This document shows, piece after piece, positions 11,675-24,140 of a DNA stretch of 64,000 nt (its first letter is position 1; every line of letters starts with the position of its first letter). The notes beneath the pieces were generated by a model. It saw only the letters and a list, made by a program, of their open reading frames with translations. It had not been told where the DNA came from and did no database searches. The DNA is from Talpa occidentalis (lineage: Eukaryota; Chordata; Mammalia; Eulipotyphla; Talpidae), in contig NW_023601104.1 in assembly GCF_014898055.3 (NCBI RefSeq), forward strand, positions 69,113,106 to 69,177,105, given 5' to 3'. The position numbers were made by a program, and so were the translations under genes.

Positions 11675-12800
11675 TAAAGCTCTATCATATTCATCCTTAT
11701 CAATAAGATATTTCCTAGCTATTTGAATTTCTCTTGCTTCAAGGAGGAAACTTGACATTAAAATTGACAAACATTATTCTTCAGTTGATTATGAGCAAAA
11801 ACAAAAATACCAATCTGCTCTGTGACCTACTGAAAATGAATATGGAAAGATCAGTTTTAATAACAAATTTAATCAACAACTTTGCATAAGTAAAATCTTA
11901 AATAGCAACTGTAATGTGAGTCCATTAGGTACTCATATTTGCATTTTAAAAAATTAATATAATTGTTATAAAATTATTTCTCCCTCCTTTATGATATAGA
12001 TTTTATGTAAATTTTTACTGACATGATTATATAAAGTCTATGTGTCTTTTACACATTATTACTATTTTTCATTTTATGATTATTTTTAGAGAATTTTGTT
12101 GTACAGAGAAACAAATAACAGGTGTGATGAAAAAGTATCTGCTGTGATTGTCTAGTATGCTTGGTTGTGCATCTGCCTGATAGAGTTGGCCTTGAGGATG
12201 GGATTCTGTATTACAGATTTCTACACCACTAAGCTTTTTTGTCAGTTTAGTCGGAAGAATAAGTTATCTGATAAGTATTTGGTCATATTGCTTTCAGAAG
12301 AATGGGAGATAGGGAGATTTGAGAGGGAGAGGAGCAACAAACATAAATAATAGCCTGAAATTACACGCTGCTTTTCAAGGTTAAAAGACTTGTCATTTTG
12401 GAAGCTGGAAAACAAATGACTGCTTTGGAAGGGCAGAATGAAAATGGTTAATAAATCATTGTTTTATGAAGGTGTTTTTAAGGGAGTACTTTTTTTTTTT
12501 AAAAGGAAATTGCCAGTAAGATGGTAAAATGTAGATCAGATGACCCAGCCAGCATTGGGTCTTCATGCTGAAATATTTCTATGTAGGAGAAAATACTGAC
12601 TGAGTCTTTGTAGCTTTGGTGTTTGACTGAGCGCAAGATGCTGTTTCATTCAGATATTTTTTAATGTGTAATGGCAGTATAGATGGCATATCATGCTGTT
12701 TTATAATATTTAGACTCTCCTATCCTGCATTTATTTCCTTTCATTATGGGCATGTTGTTTACCTGCTTTGCTAATTTGTGATGAGTAACATCAGAGTTTG
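11675..12800. other. Unassigned AT-rich intron sequence
   Basis: No recognised gene or repeat. ORF 12165-12350 has no family resemblance. Confidence 0.45.
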
Positions 12801-12809
12801 TGGAATTGA

Positions 12810-13440
12810 TACTTTCTATTTAATCTTTTATTTCTTTTTATTGAATAAAGCAACCGTTGTATTGGTTTACAGCACTATTTATGTTTTAGTAATGCAGGTT
12901 CACATGCACCACAGTCCTTTGAACATCCTCTACACTACCTTTAAACCACCCCCCACCCCCAATTCTGTGATTAGATTCCAAAGGTTTGTTTTGTCTGTCT
13001 CTTCCTTTTAGTTTGTTTATATGCTACATATGTGTGAAACCACTCAGTATTTGTCGTTCTACTACTGATGTATTTTGCTTAGCATAATCCCTTCCAGCTC
13101 TACCCATGTTACTGCAAATGGCAGAATTTCATCTTTATTTTTAATAGCTGAGTAGTATTCCATTATGTATATATACCACATCTTCTTTATCCATTCATCT
13201 GTTTTTGGGAAATTAGGTTGTTTCCATATCTTGACTATTATAAATAGTGCTGTTATAAATACAGGAGTGCGTATTTCCTTTTGAATTAGTGTTTTTGTGA
13301 TTTTTGGGTAGATACTAGGACTGCAATAGCTGGGTCATATGTAGACCCATTTTTAGTCTTTTAGATCCATTTTTAGTCTGGAAACTTCCACACTGCTTTC
13401 CAGAGGAGCTGGGTCAGTTGACATTCCCACCAACAGTGAA
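12810..13440 (-). repeat. L1 3' end (ORF2 C-terminus and 3' UTR)
   Basis: Antisense L1: a TTGGTTTACAGCACTATTT-type 3' UTR, then GAGTAGTATTCCATTATGTA and CATTCCCACCAACAGTG from the ORF2 C-terminal region. It ends abruptly at about 13440 next to a more diverged L1. Confidence 0.85.
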
Positions 13441-14170
13441 TATGCTACATTTAAGTGAACATTTAAGTTACTATTGTAAATCGTGCTGCAGTGAACATGG
13501 AGGTGCATATATCTTTTCAGGTTGGTATTTTCATTTCTTATGGATATGTTCCCAGAAATAGAATTACTGGGTTATATGGTAGTTCTGTTTTTAGTTTATT
13601 GAGGACTCTGCATATTGTTTTCTCTATGAGTGTACCAATTGACAATCCAATCAACACTATTCATAGCTTCCCTTTCTTTACATCTTTGCCAACATTTGTT
13701 TTTTCTTGTCTTTTTGATAATCCATTAACAGGTTTGGGGTAATGTACAATATTACTGTACAAATCTTGCATAAATTTTTGTCTGATTTATCCCTAAGTAT
13801 TTTATATTTTAATGTTATCATAAATGGTATTCTAACTAATTTCAATTTATGATTGCTTATTTCTGAAGTGAAGAAATATAATTAAGTTTCACATATTGAT
13901 ATTGTAGTTTGCACCCATACAAATTCATTTATTAGTTCTAGTAGTTTTTTGTGTTGTCCATTGAATTTTTTTGTAAATAATCATGTCATCTGCAAATGCT
14001 ATTTTAGTAGGAACATTTAGGATTATTTTATAATCTTTATATTTATTGGATCCTTTATTGTTATGAAATGATTCTCTTTATATCTGGCAATATTCTTTGC
14101 TTTTAAATCTAATTAGATATTAGTATATACATTTCTGCATCCATTTTGACTAGTGTTAATGTTATTTATG
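13441..14170 (-). repeat. Older diverged L1 segment
   Basis: GTGCTGCAGTGAACATGGAG, then AGAATTACTGGGTTATATGG, then AATCATGTCATCTGCAAATG are antisense L1 ORF2 landmarks in correct order. It is more diverged than the adjoining L1, which was probably inserted into or next to it. Confidence 0.75.
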
Positions 14171-14506
14171 TTGACATGCACCGGGATTTAATTGTTATTT
14201 TAAAATAATAAATATTTTCCAGTTTTTTAAAATATGGAAAATATAGGTAGATGTAACCCACCTAAACAAAAACTCTGGGCGTCTTCATAAATTTTTAAGA
14301 GTATAAAGAGATCCTAAGACCAAACATTTGGAGAATTTATGGTCTGTTAAAATATATCAAAAACATATTATTAGACATGCAGCTTTAGTAATAATCTGCT
14401 TACTCATCCATTTATTCATCGATATTCACTAATCCAATTTATTTGTAGGAAATAAATGTATATAGGACTGGGTTTGTGTCATGAAAGAGCTTGTGAACTT
14501 TTTGAG

Positions 14507-15261
14507 GAACTGTTGGGGGCAAAGGATGTCCTGCATAAACTCCACAAACAGGTTCTATAGACCTCTCCCCAACCCTAGACCAGATATCCAGGACACCAAG
14601 GCTTACAAATCCCATAATGTACCACTGAAGGGAAGGTTGCTGGGAACTGAGGGTGACGGTAAGCAGTCATGTTTGGCATATAACTAGACATGTGGGCTTT
14701 GGAGGTCCTTGGGTTTTCACTGTCTTTCAGCATGCTATGGGGGTTCCAGCTCAACAGAACTGGTAGGACACATTAACCAATTTATCTCTCTCTCTTTCTC
14801 CCTGAGTTATTTCCTTTTTTTTTTTTAAAACTTTATTTATTTATTTATACGAGCACTGGGTACAGTCAGAAGCACGGGAGGGTGAGAGAATTCACCAGAG
14901 CCAAAGCAGGGAGCAGAGCAGGCAGAAGGACCAAAGTACACTGCTGAGGGGAGCAGCGGGCGCCAGGAGAGGTCTGTGCTCCATGTGGAACCCTCCTCCG
15001 GTGGCCGGGGAGCAGCCGGGGATCGAACTGGTGCTGCAGAGGCTGTGGGCAGCTTCGCAACCCAGCGCTCAACTGCTGTGCCAACGGGGAGGCCCTCCCT
15101 GAGTTATTTCTTTCTTCATTTCCCCTTTTTGTAAATAAACCCTTTACTAACCTTTTTGCGTGTACCTGCAGTTGAGTCTCAGTATAAGTCCCTTTTAAGC
15201 ACAGGTGAGGACCCACAGTCAGGCCAACCCCTTTCATATTAAGGTTGCCCTGTAACAGAAC
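14507..15261 (+). repeat. Solo LTR of an endogenous retrovirus, interrupted by a SINE
   Basis: Begins TGTTGGGGGC at 14511 and ends CCTGTAACA at 15257, so the ends form TGTT...AACA. It is bounded by GAAC at 14507-14510 and 15258-15261, a 4 bp duplication as made by gammaretrovirus-like integrases. AATAAA lies near 15136, followed by a U5-like tail. Without the SINE at 14814-15095 it is about 450 bp. No internal retroviral sequence is adjacent, so it is a recombined solo LTR. Confidence 0.72.
14814..15095 (-). repeat. tRNA-derived SINE, type A, inside the LTR
   Basis: Inverted full-length copy flanked by TCCCTGAGTTATTTC at 14799-14813 and 15096-15110, a perfect 15 bp duplication. Young-looking. 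It splits the solo LTR between its U3 and the AATAAA. Confidence 0.96.
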
Positions 15262-15289
15262 CTTCCTAATATTTTCCATAGTAGTGACA

Positions 15290-15500
15290 CCAATTTATAT
15301 TCCTACCAGCAGTTTACGAGGGTACCTTTTCCTCCATATCCTTGCTAGCCTTTCTTACTTCTTGACTTTTTGATAATACCTGTTCTTACTAATAGGAGGT
15401 GAAATTGCATCATGGTTTTGATTTGTATTTCCTTAGTGATCAGCGATGTAGAACATTTTTTCATGTTTCTCTTGGCCATCTGTGTGTCTTATCCTTGTCT
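15290..15500 (-). repeat. L1 ORF2 fragment
   Basis: TTATATTCCTACCAGCAGTT, TTTTGATTTGTATTTCCTTA and GAACATTTTTTCATGTTTCT are antisense L1 ORF2 C-terminal landmarks. Confidence 0.75.
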
Positions 15501-18500
15501 TATTTGGTGAAATGTCTAAACTCTGACCATATTTTAATTGGGTTTTATATTGTAATCAATTAATACTTGTTGAAGGCTTAACTAGATAAAGAGTATGTGA
15601 GATAAGGATGCTAGTAGATCCTGTCATTTATCATTTGCTTATAGTTGTTCCAAAGAGTATTTAATAGAAAACGTTAAGTGTGTAAGCAGTTTTGAGTTTT
15701 GTAAATAATGAGTATAGCCATAAAATGTAGAACGAATGTTATTCACCTAAAGGTAAACATTGGGTTTATATGTTTGTGTTTTTATGAAGTGAGGGTCTTT
15801 AACGACATTGACCAAAACAAGCGTCCTTTTAACTAATAGCTTGTCTATTAATTGAATGTACTGTAAAATATACAGTCACTCATTAATTCTTCATTTCCTT
15901 GGTAAGAAATCAGGATCACAGGCTAGGGTTCAGGTAATTATTTTGAGGTGTGTCCTGAAAGATTCATATTCCCTTCAAAAACACTTTCAAGTGAAGATAA
16001 CTGTATTTTCCTTAGGTATGTAGAAATTGCATTTATATTCAGAGACTAAAATTTATAGGAAAGAAATAATCTGGAGATTGAGTTCTTAGGAAATTATTAG
16101 ACATGTGTAGTTTAGTGGCACTTAACCTTTTAGTTATACAACATGTTGGCTCTTGGGTTAAATAACTCTGCTAGTTCTCATGTTCTATGATTTAACTTAG
16201 TTCTGTTCTTTTTTCCGACTCCTTATTAACTCTTATATAATTCATGCGTTTCATTTCTTTAAATCTCTCTATCATGTATTTTCCTAACTCAATTAAGTAT
16301 CAAGCATATGGAACTAGAGGAGCCATTAGGAATTTTCACTCACTTCTATTTCAAGAAAGACTAGAAACTATAAAAATTTTAATTTGAAAGAAGATGCATA
16401 CAAGTTTTTTGTGTTAAGACAGTTAATGTTTTTTCTTCTCTAAGAGACTCCCTCAATCATCTTCCAGTCACTTATAGCTTTTTAAAGAATTTCTCTTAAA
16501 ATAGGTATGTTTGTTGAGTTTCCCCCATTATGTTCATTATTAAGAACTTGGTAAATGTAAGTAAGCAGAAGAAAAATTGTCCATGTTTCTACTATTGAGT
16601 TTCTTTAAATATGTAAAATCATAATAAGGCATTCGTGGTCTCTCTTTTCAGGAAGTAATTATCCATAACCTCTGAGCTTTTTTCATAATACTTTGTTGCC
16701 TAAATGTCATCTTTCTTCTTCCTGATTTTGGAGGAAACCAGTGTTAATACTTCTCAAACATCCAACTAGTAAAAAACTAGATAATTGGTCATACTGATAC
16801 AGAATCAAAATATATTTTAGCTATGTTTCTAATAATGTTCAATTATTTTAACATGATAAGTATGCCCAAAGTAGTCATTATTCTGATTCAAAGGTAATGT
16901 TGCCTGTGTTTTGTTTCTCTTCATAAATGGCTTTAAATGTAAAAACATAAATCCTGAAGAGTGGGAGTGGAAAAATGGGGATGGTTTTCATTTTCTACAA
17001 TTTCCTGTGAGACATGGCTCTAAACAAAGCCCATATTTACACAAGACAATTTAGTTTTACATAAAGTGTTGTATTCAGCACATTTTGAAATTCTTTAACT
17101 AGTCATCTGTGTTTAATACTTTCATAGTAAATGTGTTTAATAATGGTAGGTGAAACTTGAAATAATTTAAAAATAATTTTACAGTAGAAACACCAGCTAA
17201 ATCAGTCTTTTGGTAATAAATGTTGGGAAAAAAATTAATTATTTTTGCTGTCACTGCAAAATCAATTGTGTAACTGTTCTTTTTAAACTGACTTTTACAT
17301 TACTAAATTGTAAATACTGCACTCCTGTAACTTGTCAGAAGCAGGTTTTGGTTAATAGATATTTTCAATGATGTAATGGGAATTTTTGGCAGTGAGTCAG
17401 AATATAATGGACTGTGATTAATGTTTTAATAAGTGCTTTTCTGTTGCTCATGATGTAGAGGAGAAGTGGTTTCCTGCTAGGATTGATAGGAGAATAACAG
17501 GTGTGCATGTAATGTCTTTTAAAAAGAGGTGGAATATATTTCTTAGAATAACATTAATGTTTTTCTATTTTATAAATATATATAAAATTTATTATAGGAG
17601 ATGTAAATGTTATCACAGAAATCTATAATTGATTTAGAAAAATAAAATTGGGAGATGAGTACTGATTATTTATCTTTTAATTTTATTTTTTCTTTTCTTA
17701 TGAAGCTGTTACAACTTGGGGTCTCTGTAGTTTGTTGTTATTTCCTACTATAAGCCAAAAGGAAATTAGGCATCTGTATAATCTCAGGACCTATGAATTC
17801 TGTGACCCAGTGTTTCTAAAATAGTGCATTAAAAAAAAAAAAAAAACTTTTCTAAGAAGTTTTTCTTTTAAGGCCAGGAATGGCAAATTGATAGTGAAAC
17901 GGCAATGATCATATGAGAATTCTCTATGGCAAAGGCCACAAGTTCAACCTATAAAGTCAGAAGTTTGGAAAATTAAGCACAAGAGATTTTTCTATCAGCC
18001 TTGGAAATCTTAAATAAGTGAAGACAAACCAAAAGAAATATTGGTGTTCCATACTTGAGAGATTAAGTGTATGATTCACTGTGTTGTGCTAAACTCACCA
18101 AGTTGTGCATTCATCACCACAATTAAGTTCAGTGTCCTGAATGTATGACTTGTGTGTTGGAGCCCCATGCTTAGGAACCCCTGCACTTGGAGGTTAATGT
18201 TTTGTGGCCATCACTTTGAAATTATTAATTTTATCTTTGCCTATGTGTTTTGTAAGTAAAGTCTGTTGGAACAGTGGGGCTCAGAGGCACAAGAACCTGT
18301 TTTTCTGCTGTAAGTCCTCAGCTGTAAGTCCTTTCTTGTATCCCTGTTGAATTACTGCTATTGCTGCCAACCCAGCAGGGCCGAGGAGACAGGAAAGGTC
18401 AGGAAATGTATATGTCCTGCATGCTTGTGAGATCCTACACTCAGGCAGCAAGTTATCTTCATGGTTAAGGGAATGCAATGTTATTAAATAGTCATTAAAG

Positions 18501-18545
18501 TACTCTGAGAGGCCTAGAGAGATTTTAAGAACTGATCACAGTCCA
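15500..18545. other. Unassigned intron sequence
   Basis: Mostly AT-rich with no recognised element. 18040-18180 could be old L1 3' UTR. 18240-18480 is a GC-richer block with a 65-codon - strand ORF that I cannot assign. Confidence 0.4.
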
Positions 18546-18549
18546 GTTT

Positions 18550-19925
18550 TAGAACTTTTTAATCACCCCCAAGAGATCATCTTGTTAGTTTACAGATCCC
18601 ATTAACCCATTCCCAGATCCACCAGCCGTGTATTTCCTTTCCATCTCTATAGATTGGCAAATTTAGATGTTTCATACAAATGTAATCATAACAGTACATT
18701 GGCTTTTGTGTCTATTTTTATTTTTGAGGTTCAAATTTCAAGAGGTATCAGCTTTTCATTTCTTATTTATTGTTGAATAATATGCCAGTGTTATTTTTTT
18801 TTAAAGATTTATTTATTTATGCACACAAGAGCTGGGGTACAAGCCAGGGATGCGGGGAGGGGGTGAGAGGATTCACCAGAGACAGAGGGGGGAGCAGAAC
18901 AGGCAGACTGACTGAAATACACTGCTGAGGGGAGCAGCAGGCGAGACGGGAGAGGTCTGCTGCGCCATGTGTGTTGCTTCCTGGCCGGCCAGGAATCGAA
19001 CTCGTGCTGCAGAGGCTGTGGATTGCTTCATAGTGCGGTGCTTAATCCTTTGCGCCACCAGAGTGGCCCTATGCCAGTGTTATTGATAGCGGTTATACTA
19101 TCAATAAATTTTTCTATCTGTTGATGTATTTTTGGATTGTTTCCACATGTTAGGCGTTATGAATAGTGCTGCTATGAACATTCTCATGTAAGTCCATGTG
19201 TGGACATGTTTTCATTTCACTTCGGGAAATACCTTGGAATGACTATAGAAATCATTTTCCAAAGTGTTGAGGCCATTTAACATTCCTATCTGTATAAAGG
19301 AAACTTTTTTCATATCCTCGGAAATATTTATCATTACCCATCATTTTGATTGTAATCATTCTAGTGGGTAAAAAGTAGCATCTGATTGCACATTTAATTT
19401 GCATTTCTTTAATGGCTAATGATATTGAGCACCTTTTTATATCCTTATTTGCAATTCAAATATGTTCTTTGTTGAAATGTTCTTTCTAATTTTTTGTCTA
19501 TCATAAAATTTAGTCATTTGTCTTATTATTACTCATAACAGTTCTTCATATATTCCAGATAGCAATTCTTTGTTAGATATGTAAAGTATCCATGTTTTCT
19601 CTGCAGTGTGGTTTGTCTTTTCATTTTGAAGGGTGTCTTTTTGAAGCATAAACATACTAAATCTTGGTGGTTCAACTGACCAGTTTTGTTCTTTTATGGA
19701 TCATGTTTTTGGTTGTATCTAAGACAGCTTTGCCTAACTAAATAAAGGCCATGAAGATTTCCTCCTGCATTTCCCTCTGAAAGTTGTGAAGTCTTGCATT
19801 TAGGCCTCTGGTTTTCATCAAGCTAATTTTTGGGTGTGGTGTAAGATAAGGGTCCAAGTTCATCCTTTTGCACTTAGATACCCAGTTGTTCTAGTACCAT
19901 TAATTGAAAGGATTATTGAACTCCA
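18550..19925 (-). repeat. Ancient L1M 3' part, split by a SINE
   Basis: Starts with an L1M 3' UTR-like tract (ATCACCCCCAAGAGATCATC, then CATACAAATGTAATCATAAC), then a TTTGGATTGTTTCCACATGT and AATAGTGCTGCTATGAACAT tract, then ORF2 landmarks to about 19925. The SINE at 18797-19069 interrupts it. Confidence 0.75.
18797..19069 (-). repeat. tRNA-derived SINE, type B
   Basis: Inverted copy flanked by TATGCCAGTGTTATT at 18781-18795 and 19070-19084, a perfect duplication, inserted in an old L1. Confidence 0.95.
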
Positions 19926-20470
19926 TCCATTACTTTTGAAACCATGTTTGTATAGCATTCTTAATAATTCTTACTCTAAGCAAAACTGTGTGATTATTGA
20001 GGCCTGAACTTTACCTCAACCTGAAAAATATTATTTTTCCTTTTCCTGAATTACATTTTAGCTTTCTGAAGTTGTATTGTGAGTATTAGACAAGAGATTT
20101 GTGTTAAGTTTGAGAAATTTTTAATTTTAAATGTGAAAACTGTAATGAAACATGTCATACCCTTCCTGTCAATTCACAATTATATCTTGACATAAATATT
20201 TATTATTAGAGGTTTATACCCAAAAGATCTCTGATTCCCAAGCCAGGATTATTTTGGCAGGGACCGCTCTCTCTCAACCTCAAACAAGCACCTACCTTTT
20301 AATACCAGAAGGTCTAAATTTTGTTTCAGTCTTCAAATCTAAAACATTTGCATTCTGAGGTCAGATAAAAACATAACATGCATTGATAAATCAAAACTGA
20401 TTTTTTCCCCAACTTTTCCAGGTTAAAAACTAGAGATCATTGAGGTAGGAGTTTGGTTTTAGCTATGTCA
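19926..20470. other. Unassigned intron sequence
   Basis: No recognised gene or repeat. Confidence 0.4.
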
Positions 20471-20836
20471 CAAGTATTTATTTATAATATTTTTTATTAA
20501 GGTAACATTGGATTACAACACCATATATGATTCAGAAATACAGGATCCACCCTCCTCAGCTGTATGTTACTATACCATACCCACCACCAAAGCATCCTAG
20601 TCCTTCACCATAGTCCATTGCCCTTTCCCTGCCCCCACTTTTGCTTGCCACCTTTCCTGGTAGCCTTAGTTTTACATTCAGATTTCTAGGAACTGGTTTT
20701 GTTTTGTCTAACACTTTAAATTTCTCTGTATTTCAAATATGAGTGAACCATTGAGTATTTGTCTTTGTCCTTCTGACTTATTTCACTTAGTTCCCTCCTG
20801 TTTCAACCATGTTCTCACAAATGGCAAGAGTTTGAC

Positions 20837-20856
20837 TCTCTCTCTCTCTCTCTCTT
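20837..20856. repeat. (TC)n microsatellite
   Basis: Ten TC units inside the L1 3' UTR. Confidence 0.9.
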
Positions 20857-21088
20857 TAATGTGTGTTTGTGTGTGTATAGTTGCGTAGTATTCCGTTGTG
20901 TGTATATATAATACATCTTCTTAATCCTTTATCTTTCCTTGTGTGTTTAGGTTATTTCCATACTTGGCTATTATCCATGGTGCTGTAATGAACATATGCA
21001 TGAATATATCCTTTGAATTAGTATTTTTGTATTTTTCAGGTTGACACCTAGGAGTGGAATTGCTGGATCATATGGTAGATCTGTGTAA

Positions 21089-21361
21089 TTTTTTTTAAAA
21101 AAAAATTTATTTTATGCATAGAAGAACTGGGGTGTTCTTAAAAGACCAGAGGTGCTGAGTGAGGAGGCTGAGAGGATTCACCAGAGACACAGTTGGGAGT
21201 AGAACAGGTGAATCTACTGAAACACACTCCTGAGGGGAGCAGTAGGTGAGACAGGAGATGTCTGCTGCACCATGTGTGGGTCAGCTCCCTGGCTAGGGAT
21301 CAAACTCAGGCCATAGTGGTAATAGCACTGTGACTTAACCCCTATGCCACCATGGAGGCCC
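21089..21361 (-). repeat. tRNA-derived SINE, type B-like, diverged
   Basis: Inverted copy from a T-rich/A-rich tail to TGCCACCATGGAGGCCC. The middle is diverged (GATCAAACTC for the B box). Confidence 0.85.
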
Positions 21362-21654
21362 TATTTAAAAATTTTTTAGGATCATCCACATTACTCTCAA
21401 TATGAGCTGGAACAGTCTATGTTCCCACCAACTTTGTAGGAGAGCTCCTTTTCCCCACATTCCTGCCAATGCTTGTTGTTTCTGGTCGTTTTTTGAAGAG
21501 GTGGTTTTCACAGGTGTGAGATGGTATCTCATTGTTCTTTTGATTTGCATTTCCTTGATGGCTAGTAATGATGAACATTTTTGCATGTGCCTATTGGCCA
21601 TCTGTATGCCTTCTTTGGAGAAGTGTTTATTTACCTCTTCTGCTCATTTTTTAA

Positions 21655-21935
21655 ATTTATTTTTATTTATTTTTTTACATCATTGTTCATTTTTAAACAA
21701 TATTTGCTTTCCTCCACCCCATCAGGTGTAGTCCCCATAGAATTTCCTTCACCAATGCACCTGTGCACTATCACCTCAGTCCCCTGTGCTCCTCCCTCCA
21801 TCCCTCTGATCCCTCTCCCACCTCCTCTCCTGCAGTATGTCTCTGATTTATAATTGTTTTTGCTTTGTTGTGGTTTTGTACTGTTTATTTTTTGATTTTT
21901 TTTTTTTTTGTATTGCATTGGGTTCTCTGAGTTTT
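21655..21935 (-). repeat. L1 3' UTR tail nested in the L1
   Basis: A TTTTTAAACAATATTTGCTT...CCCCATAGAATTTCCTTCACC tract is the complement of the + strand L1 tail seen at 38960-39075. It interrupts the surrounding ORF2. Poly(T) is on the left. Confidence 0.75.
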
Positions 21936-23814
21936 TTTTTTTTTTGAATTCTTGGATATTAGCCCCTTGTCATATGTACAATGTGCAAAGATTTTCTCCC
22001 ATTCAGTATTTTCCCATTCAGTGTCTTTTGTTTTTATGATCGTTTCATTTGATGTACAGAAGCCATTTGCTTTTTTTTTCTTTTGTTTCTCTTGCTAATA
22101 GAGTTGAGAACCCTGACGATATCTCTGAAGCCAGTGTTCTAGAGGTTTATTTTTGCCTGTTTTTTTATATGTATTTTATGGTTTCAGGTCTTATATCCAT
22201 ATATTTAATCCATTTAAAAAAATTTTTGTATGTGGTGTGGTGTGAGGTAGGGTTTAGTCTCATTCCTTTGCATGTGACTGTCCAGTTTTCCCAGCACCAT
22301 TTGTTGAAGAGACTTTCCTTTTTCCATTGTATACTCTTAGCTCCTTTGTTGTATATTAACTGTCTGTATAAATGTGGGTTTATAGTTGTGGTCTTGCAAT
22401 TCTTTTGCATTGGTCTGTGTGCCTGTTTTTATAATTCCTTATTGTTTTGAAGTGTGAGAGTGTGATACCTCTATCTTTTCTCTTTTTTGTCAGAATGGCT
22501 CTGGCTGTTTGGTGTATTTTGTAGTTACCTATAAATTTCAGTAATGTTTGCTCTGTTTTTTTGAAGAATGCTATTAAAGCTTTAATAGGGATTGCATAGA
22601 ATTGTACATTGCTTTGGGTGAGCTGGCCATTTTAACAATGTTAATTCTTCCAATTCATGAACAGAGAATATTTTCAATTTCTTTGTGTCTTCTGTTTCTT
22701 TTAACAATTTTCATTTTATAGGTCCTTTATCTCCTTTGTAAAGTTTACTCCTAGGTATTCAATATTTTTTGATGTGATAGTCAAAGGGATTATTTTCTTG
22801 ATTTCTTACTCTTCTATTGCACCTGATTTTTGTAGATTGATTTTGTAGCTTCCCACTACTTACTAATTGTTCTAGTTTTTTTCTATGTATATTATGTCAT
22901 CTGGAAATTGTGAGTTTTACTTTTTTTCCAGTTAGGATTCCATTTATGTCTTTCTCTTGTCTAATTCCTCTGGCTAAGGCTTTGAGTACTATCTTGAGTG
23001 GTAAAAGTGGACATCTTTGTCATATACCTGATCCTAAAGGAAAATCTTTCAGTTTTTTGTTATTGGGTATGATATTAGCTGAGGATTTGTCAGTATGTTT
23101 TTATTGTGTTGAGATATGTTTCTTCTACCCCCATTTTTGGGAGGGCTTTTATCATGATTAGATGTTGAGTCCTACTAAGTGCTTTCTCTGCATCCATTAA
23201 TGTAATCAAATGATTTTTTTCTTTCCTTTTATTGAAGTAGTGAGATATGCTGTTGGATTTTTGGATATTAAACCATTCATGGGTCCCTAGAATATATCCC
23301 ACTTTTGATCATGATGTATCATCCTTGTACTGCTTTGTTGAATTTGCTTTACTAAGATTTTGTTGAGGTTTTTTACATGTTCATTTAGTATGTTGGTCTG
23401 TAATTTTCTTGCAATGTCCTTGTCCGCTTTTGGTATCAGAGTAATGTTTGCCTCATAAAATGTATTTGGAAGCATTCCCTTTTCCTAAATTTTCTGGAAG
23501 AATTTGAGGATAAAATTAGTGCATCTTTGAAAGTTTGGTAGCTCTCACTAGTTAAAACCATCTGGTCTTGAACTTTTGTTTTTTGGGAAACTTTTGATTA
23601 CTACTTTTTGATTACTACTTTTGATTACTATTTTCCTTGTCTGTAATTGGTCTGTTCAGGTTTTCTATTTCTTCCTGACTCAGTCTCAGAATGTTCTAAG
23701 AAATTGTTTATTTCATCTAGGTTATTCAGTTTGTTGTAATATAGAAGTTCATATTAATCTTTTATGAGCCTCTGTATTTCAAAGATAGATCTTCTTTAGA
23801 GTTTTTAGCCTGGC

Positions 23815-24140
23815 CTATAGAATATGACACTTGCACATAAATCTTTGGTGTGTGAGAGCTGCAACAAGCATCTGAATGATTAAGACAGCTGCTTCAAACT
23901 TTCTTTCTCTCATTATTGTTGCCTTCCATGTCAAGGGAGGCCCAGGGAGAGAAGTCAGTGAGGGACAGTGAGTGCATTCATTCTGCTGCCAGAGAGTATG
24001 TGCAGCTGACATTTCCTTCTGATTCACTACCACCACTTGCCACAGCTGCTGGCTGTACCAAAGTAGGTAGACTATAAAAAATTCTGTCATCACGAAGCCC
24101 TTGCAGTATTGGATGTAACTTAAGATATTTTTATTCATGA
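23815..24140. other. Unassigned GC-richer block
   Basis: A compositionally distinct block between L1 and AT-rich DNA. It contains an uninterrupted 107-codon ORF on the - strand (23815-24138) with no domain I recognise. It could be an old repeat or pseudogene fragment. Confidence 0.35.

Larger units (their letters stand above)
20471..23790 (-). repeat. Long L1 (ORF2 and 3' UTR), degenerate
   Basis: Antisense L1 with a TTATTAAGGTAACATTGG 3' UTR at 20495, a 3' ORF2 portion (ORF 21365-21601 reads MANRHMQKCS...), and a reverse-transcriptase part to about 23790 (ORFs at 23090-23475). It is broken by many stops and by a SINE (21089-21361) and a second L1 tail (21655-21935). Not capable of making ORF2 protein. 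Confidence 0.85.
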
